A stretch of 6,320 nucleotides of DNA from Chloroflexota bacterium. GTDB taxonomy: Bacteria > Chloroflexota > Chloroflexia > Thermomicrobiales > UBA6265. The stretch lies in contig JAHWJF010000216.1 in NCBI GenBank assembly GCA_019348515.1, forward strand, positions 1 to 6,320, given 5' to 3'. Under the pieces are notes generated by a model. The model was not told the origin of the DNA, searched no databases, and worked only from the letters and a program-made list of their open reading frames with translations. Of the stretch, positions 5,372 to 6,320 are shown one piece after another. Both the position numbers and the translations under genes were made by a program. The number at the start of each line of letters is the position of its first letter. Positions within the stretch are counted from its first letter, which is position 1.

Positions 5372-6320
5372 GCGACGGTCGCGGTCATTTTGCTCAGTCC
5401 GCTCGTTCGTCGGCGGTATGCCGACCGCATCGCCTTCGCCGCTTCGATCGCGTTTCGTGCGTTCGCCGTCGCCACTGTCTCCGGTAGTGTCATCGGACGC
5501 GCCGGTGCCACTGTCGCCCTTGTCTCGTCTGGCAGATTCTTGGTCTTCATCCTGCCGCTCACCATTATGTTGGCCGCGTCCGCCAGAAGCGCTTTGCCCA
5601 CCTTCACCACTTTTGTCTCGCTGGCCCCTAGTGTCCTCGCGCTCCTGTTTGCCCCCGCCGCCCGCGTCGTTGCTGGCGTCGCGATCTCGACGATGATTTC
5701 CACTCCTCGTATCGTCGCTGTTGTCACGATTCCGGCCGTCTTCTCCGGTGTCCGCGGCTTCCGACGTCGACCCGTCCTTGTTGCGTTCCCGGGTTCTCTC
5801 GCGTTCGCGGGACCGATCTCGCCCAGTCTTCTTTTCTTCCACCGATTCGTCTGAGACCTCGGACGATGCCGCCTTGTCGCGATTGCGCTTTTTCCCGGAT
5901 CGATCCGACTTGTCCGTTGCCGATTCGCCGTCCTTCTCGGCGCGGCGCTGATCACCCTTTCGCTCGTCTCGTCGTTCAGATCGTTCGCGGTCACCGCTCT
6001 CGTCTGGTGGATTCTTGGGCACGTCTTGCCTGACGGGCGGTGGCGGCGGGGCGGGGTCCGCGGACTCAGGCTGTCCTGCAGTCGTTCCTGGCGGAAGCCG
6101 TAGCTGTGCAGCCGGCCTGCGGCTGACATACCCCTCCAACCCGGCTTCTTCCGGGAGCCAGCGCAAGGGGTCGATATGCTCACCCGTATCGAGATCGGTG
6201 ACCGAGAAGTGCAGGTGCGGGCCGGTCGAGAACCCACCCGAGCCGACCTCTCCGATGGGATCACCGGCCTGGACGTAGTCTCCCTCTTCAACGTAGCTGG
6301 CGATCCAGTGCAGATAGTCC
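5360..6320 (-). CDS. M23 (LytM-type) zinc metallopeptidase with long charged tail, N-terminus cut by window edge
   Basis: Only the C-terminal 319 residues are inside the window (first full codon at 6319). The fragment begins DYLHWIASYVEEGDYVQAG, which matches the late strand and turn of M23 domains including the conserved YxH histidine (H4). It continues to GSGGFSTGPHLHF (26-38) with the diagnostic HxH (H35, H37: the first is catalytic and the second binds zinc in the family) and then DPLRWLP (50-56). The upstream zinc ligands H and D lie outside. Such enzymes cut peptide crosslinks in peptidoglycan outside the membrane. After the domain comes a Pro-rich linker (about 75-104, with a run of six Pro at 91-96), then a tail of about 214 residues made mostly of D, E, R, K, S and G. 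The gene stops with TGA at 5360-5362, inside the terminator of the convergent neighbour. Secretion is expected, but the signal peptide would be off the edge. Confidence 0.88.
   Translation of the reverse strand, partial: DYLHWIASYVEEGDYVQAGDPIGEVGSGGFSTGPHLHFSVTDLDTGEHIDPLRWLPEEAGLEGYVSRRPAAQLRLPPGTTAGQPESADPAPPPPPVRQDVPKNPPDESGDRERSERRDERKGDQRRAEKDGESATDKSDRSGKKRNRDKAASSEVSDESVEEKKTGRDRSRERERTRERNKDGSTSEAADTGEDGRNRDNSDDTRSGNHRRDRDASNDAGGGGKQEREDTRGQRDKSGEGGQSASGGRGQHNGERQDEDQESARRDKGDSGTGASDDTTGDSGDGERTKRDRSGEGDAVGIPPTNERTEQNDRDRRKKS
5363..6004 (-). other. Low-complexity polyampholyte tail of the M23 peptidase
   Basis: This stretch encodes fragment residues 106-319. By hand count it holds about 58 acidic (D, E) and 52 basic (R, K) residues out of 214, so roughly half are charged with a small net charge. 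Ser, Gly, Asn, Gln and Thr make up most of the rest. There are no Leu, Phe, Trp, Tyr, Met or Cys residues. It contains RDRSRERERTRERNK and a GGGGK stretch but no exact tandem repeat. It should be disordered. The tail is in the same frame as the catalytic domain without interruption. Confidence 0.75.

Noticed and set aside
5390..5854. Plus-strand open frame of 154 codons that looks like a hydrophobic multi-pass membrane protein
   Set aside because: It is the antisense of the peptidase's D/E/R/S-rich tail. Complements of Asp, Glu and Arg codons read as Val, Leu, Phe, Ser and Ala, which mimics membrane segments. No Shine-Dalgarno site is seen, and the minus-strand frame continues from a real M23 domain.
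5302..6291. Long minus-strand frame (329 codons) rich in Arg, Thr and Ala, overlapping the peptidase gene
   Set aside because: It is out of frame with the M23 motif HLHF and has no domain. It is open only because the charged-tail DNA lacks stops in several frames.

Overview
The window is a GC-rich bacterial chromosome segment with four protein genes and no RNA genes, mobile elements, CRISPR arrays or long repeats. Candidate hosts are GC-rich soil or thermophilic lineages. The combination of a stand-alone TrpB2-type enzyme, a GlcD-GlcF-type fusion oxidase, GTG starts and TACCAT/TATAGT-like -10 boxes would suit Chloroflexota (Thermomicrobia-like). That taxonomic guess is an inference with low confidence.

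Layout. (1) Bases 1-2621, minus strand: an FAD-linked, iron-sulfur D-2-hydroxyacid dehydrogenase of the YdiJ/GlcD-GlcF fusion type. Its C-terminus runs off the left edge. (2) Bases 2622-2840: a divergent intergenic region with two back-to-back promoter candidates whose -35 areas overlap, plus a possible leader hairpin in front of the next gene. (3) Bases 2841-4208, plus strand: a complete TrpB2-like PLP enzyme (455 aa). (4) Bases 4209-4336: a gap with a -10-like box. (5) Bases 4337-5305, plus strand: a 322-aa single-pass membrane protein with a coiled coil, of unknown function. (6) Bases 5306-5359: a short gap between convergent genes. The terminator hairpin for the plus-strand genes begins in this gap and overlaps the end of gene 7. 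(7) Bases 5360-6320, minus strand: the C-terminal part of a LytM/M23 zinc peptidase. It is followed by a proline-rich linker and a tail of about 214 residues that is half charged and has no Leu or aromatic residues. Its N-terminus is off the right edge.

How the genes work together. The first two genes are both metabolic and share a regulatory gap. One oxidises a 2-hydroxyacid into the respiratory chain. The other probably condenses indole with serine or phosphoserine, or acts on a related amino acid. No direct pathway link is visible and no trpA or other trp gene is present. The last two genes point to the cell envelope: a membrane-anchored coiled-coil protein and a secreted wall hydrolase, facing each other. 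Most of the window looks like ordinary chromosomal housekeeping and accessory sequence. I did not find a clear new multi-gene system. The points most worth a second look are the polyampholyte tail on the peptidase, the terminator embedded in the peptidase stop codon, the Cys-for-Ser change in the TrpB2 PLP site, and the three-cysteine first Fe-S motif in the oxidase.
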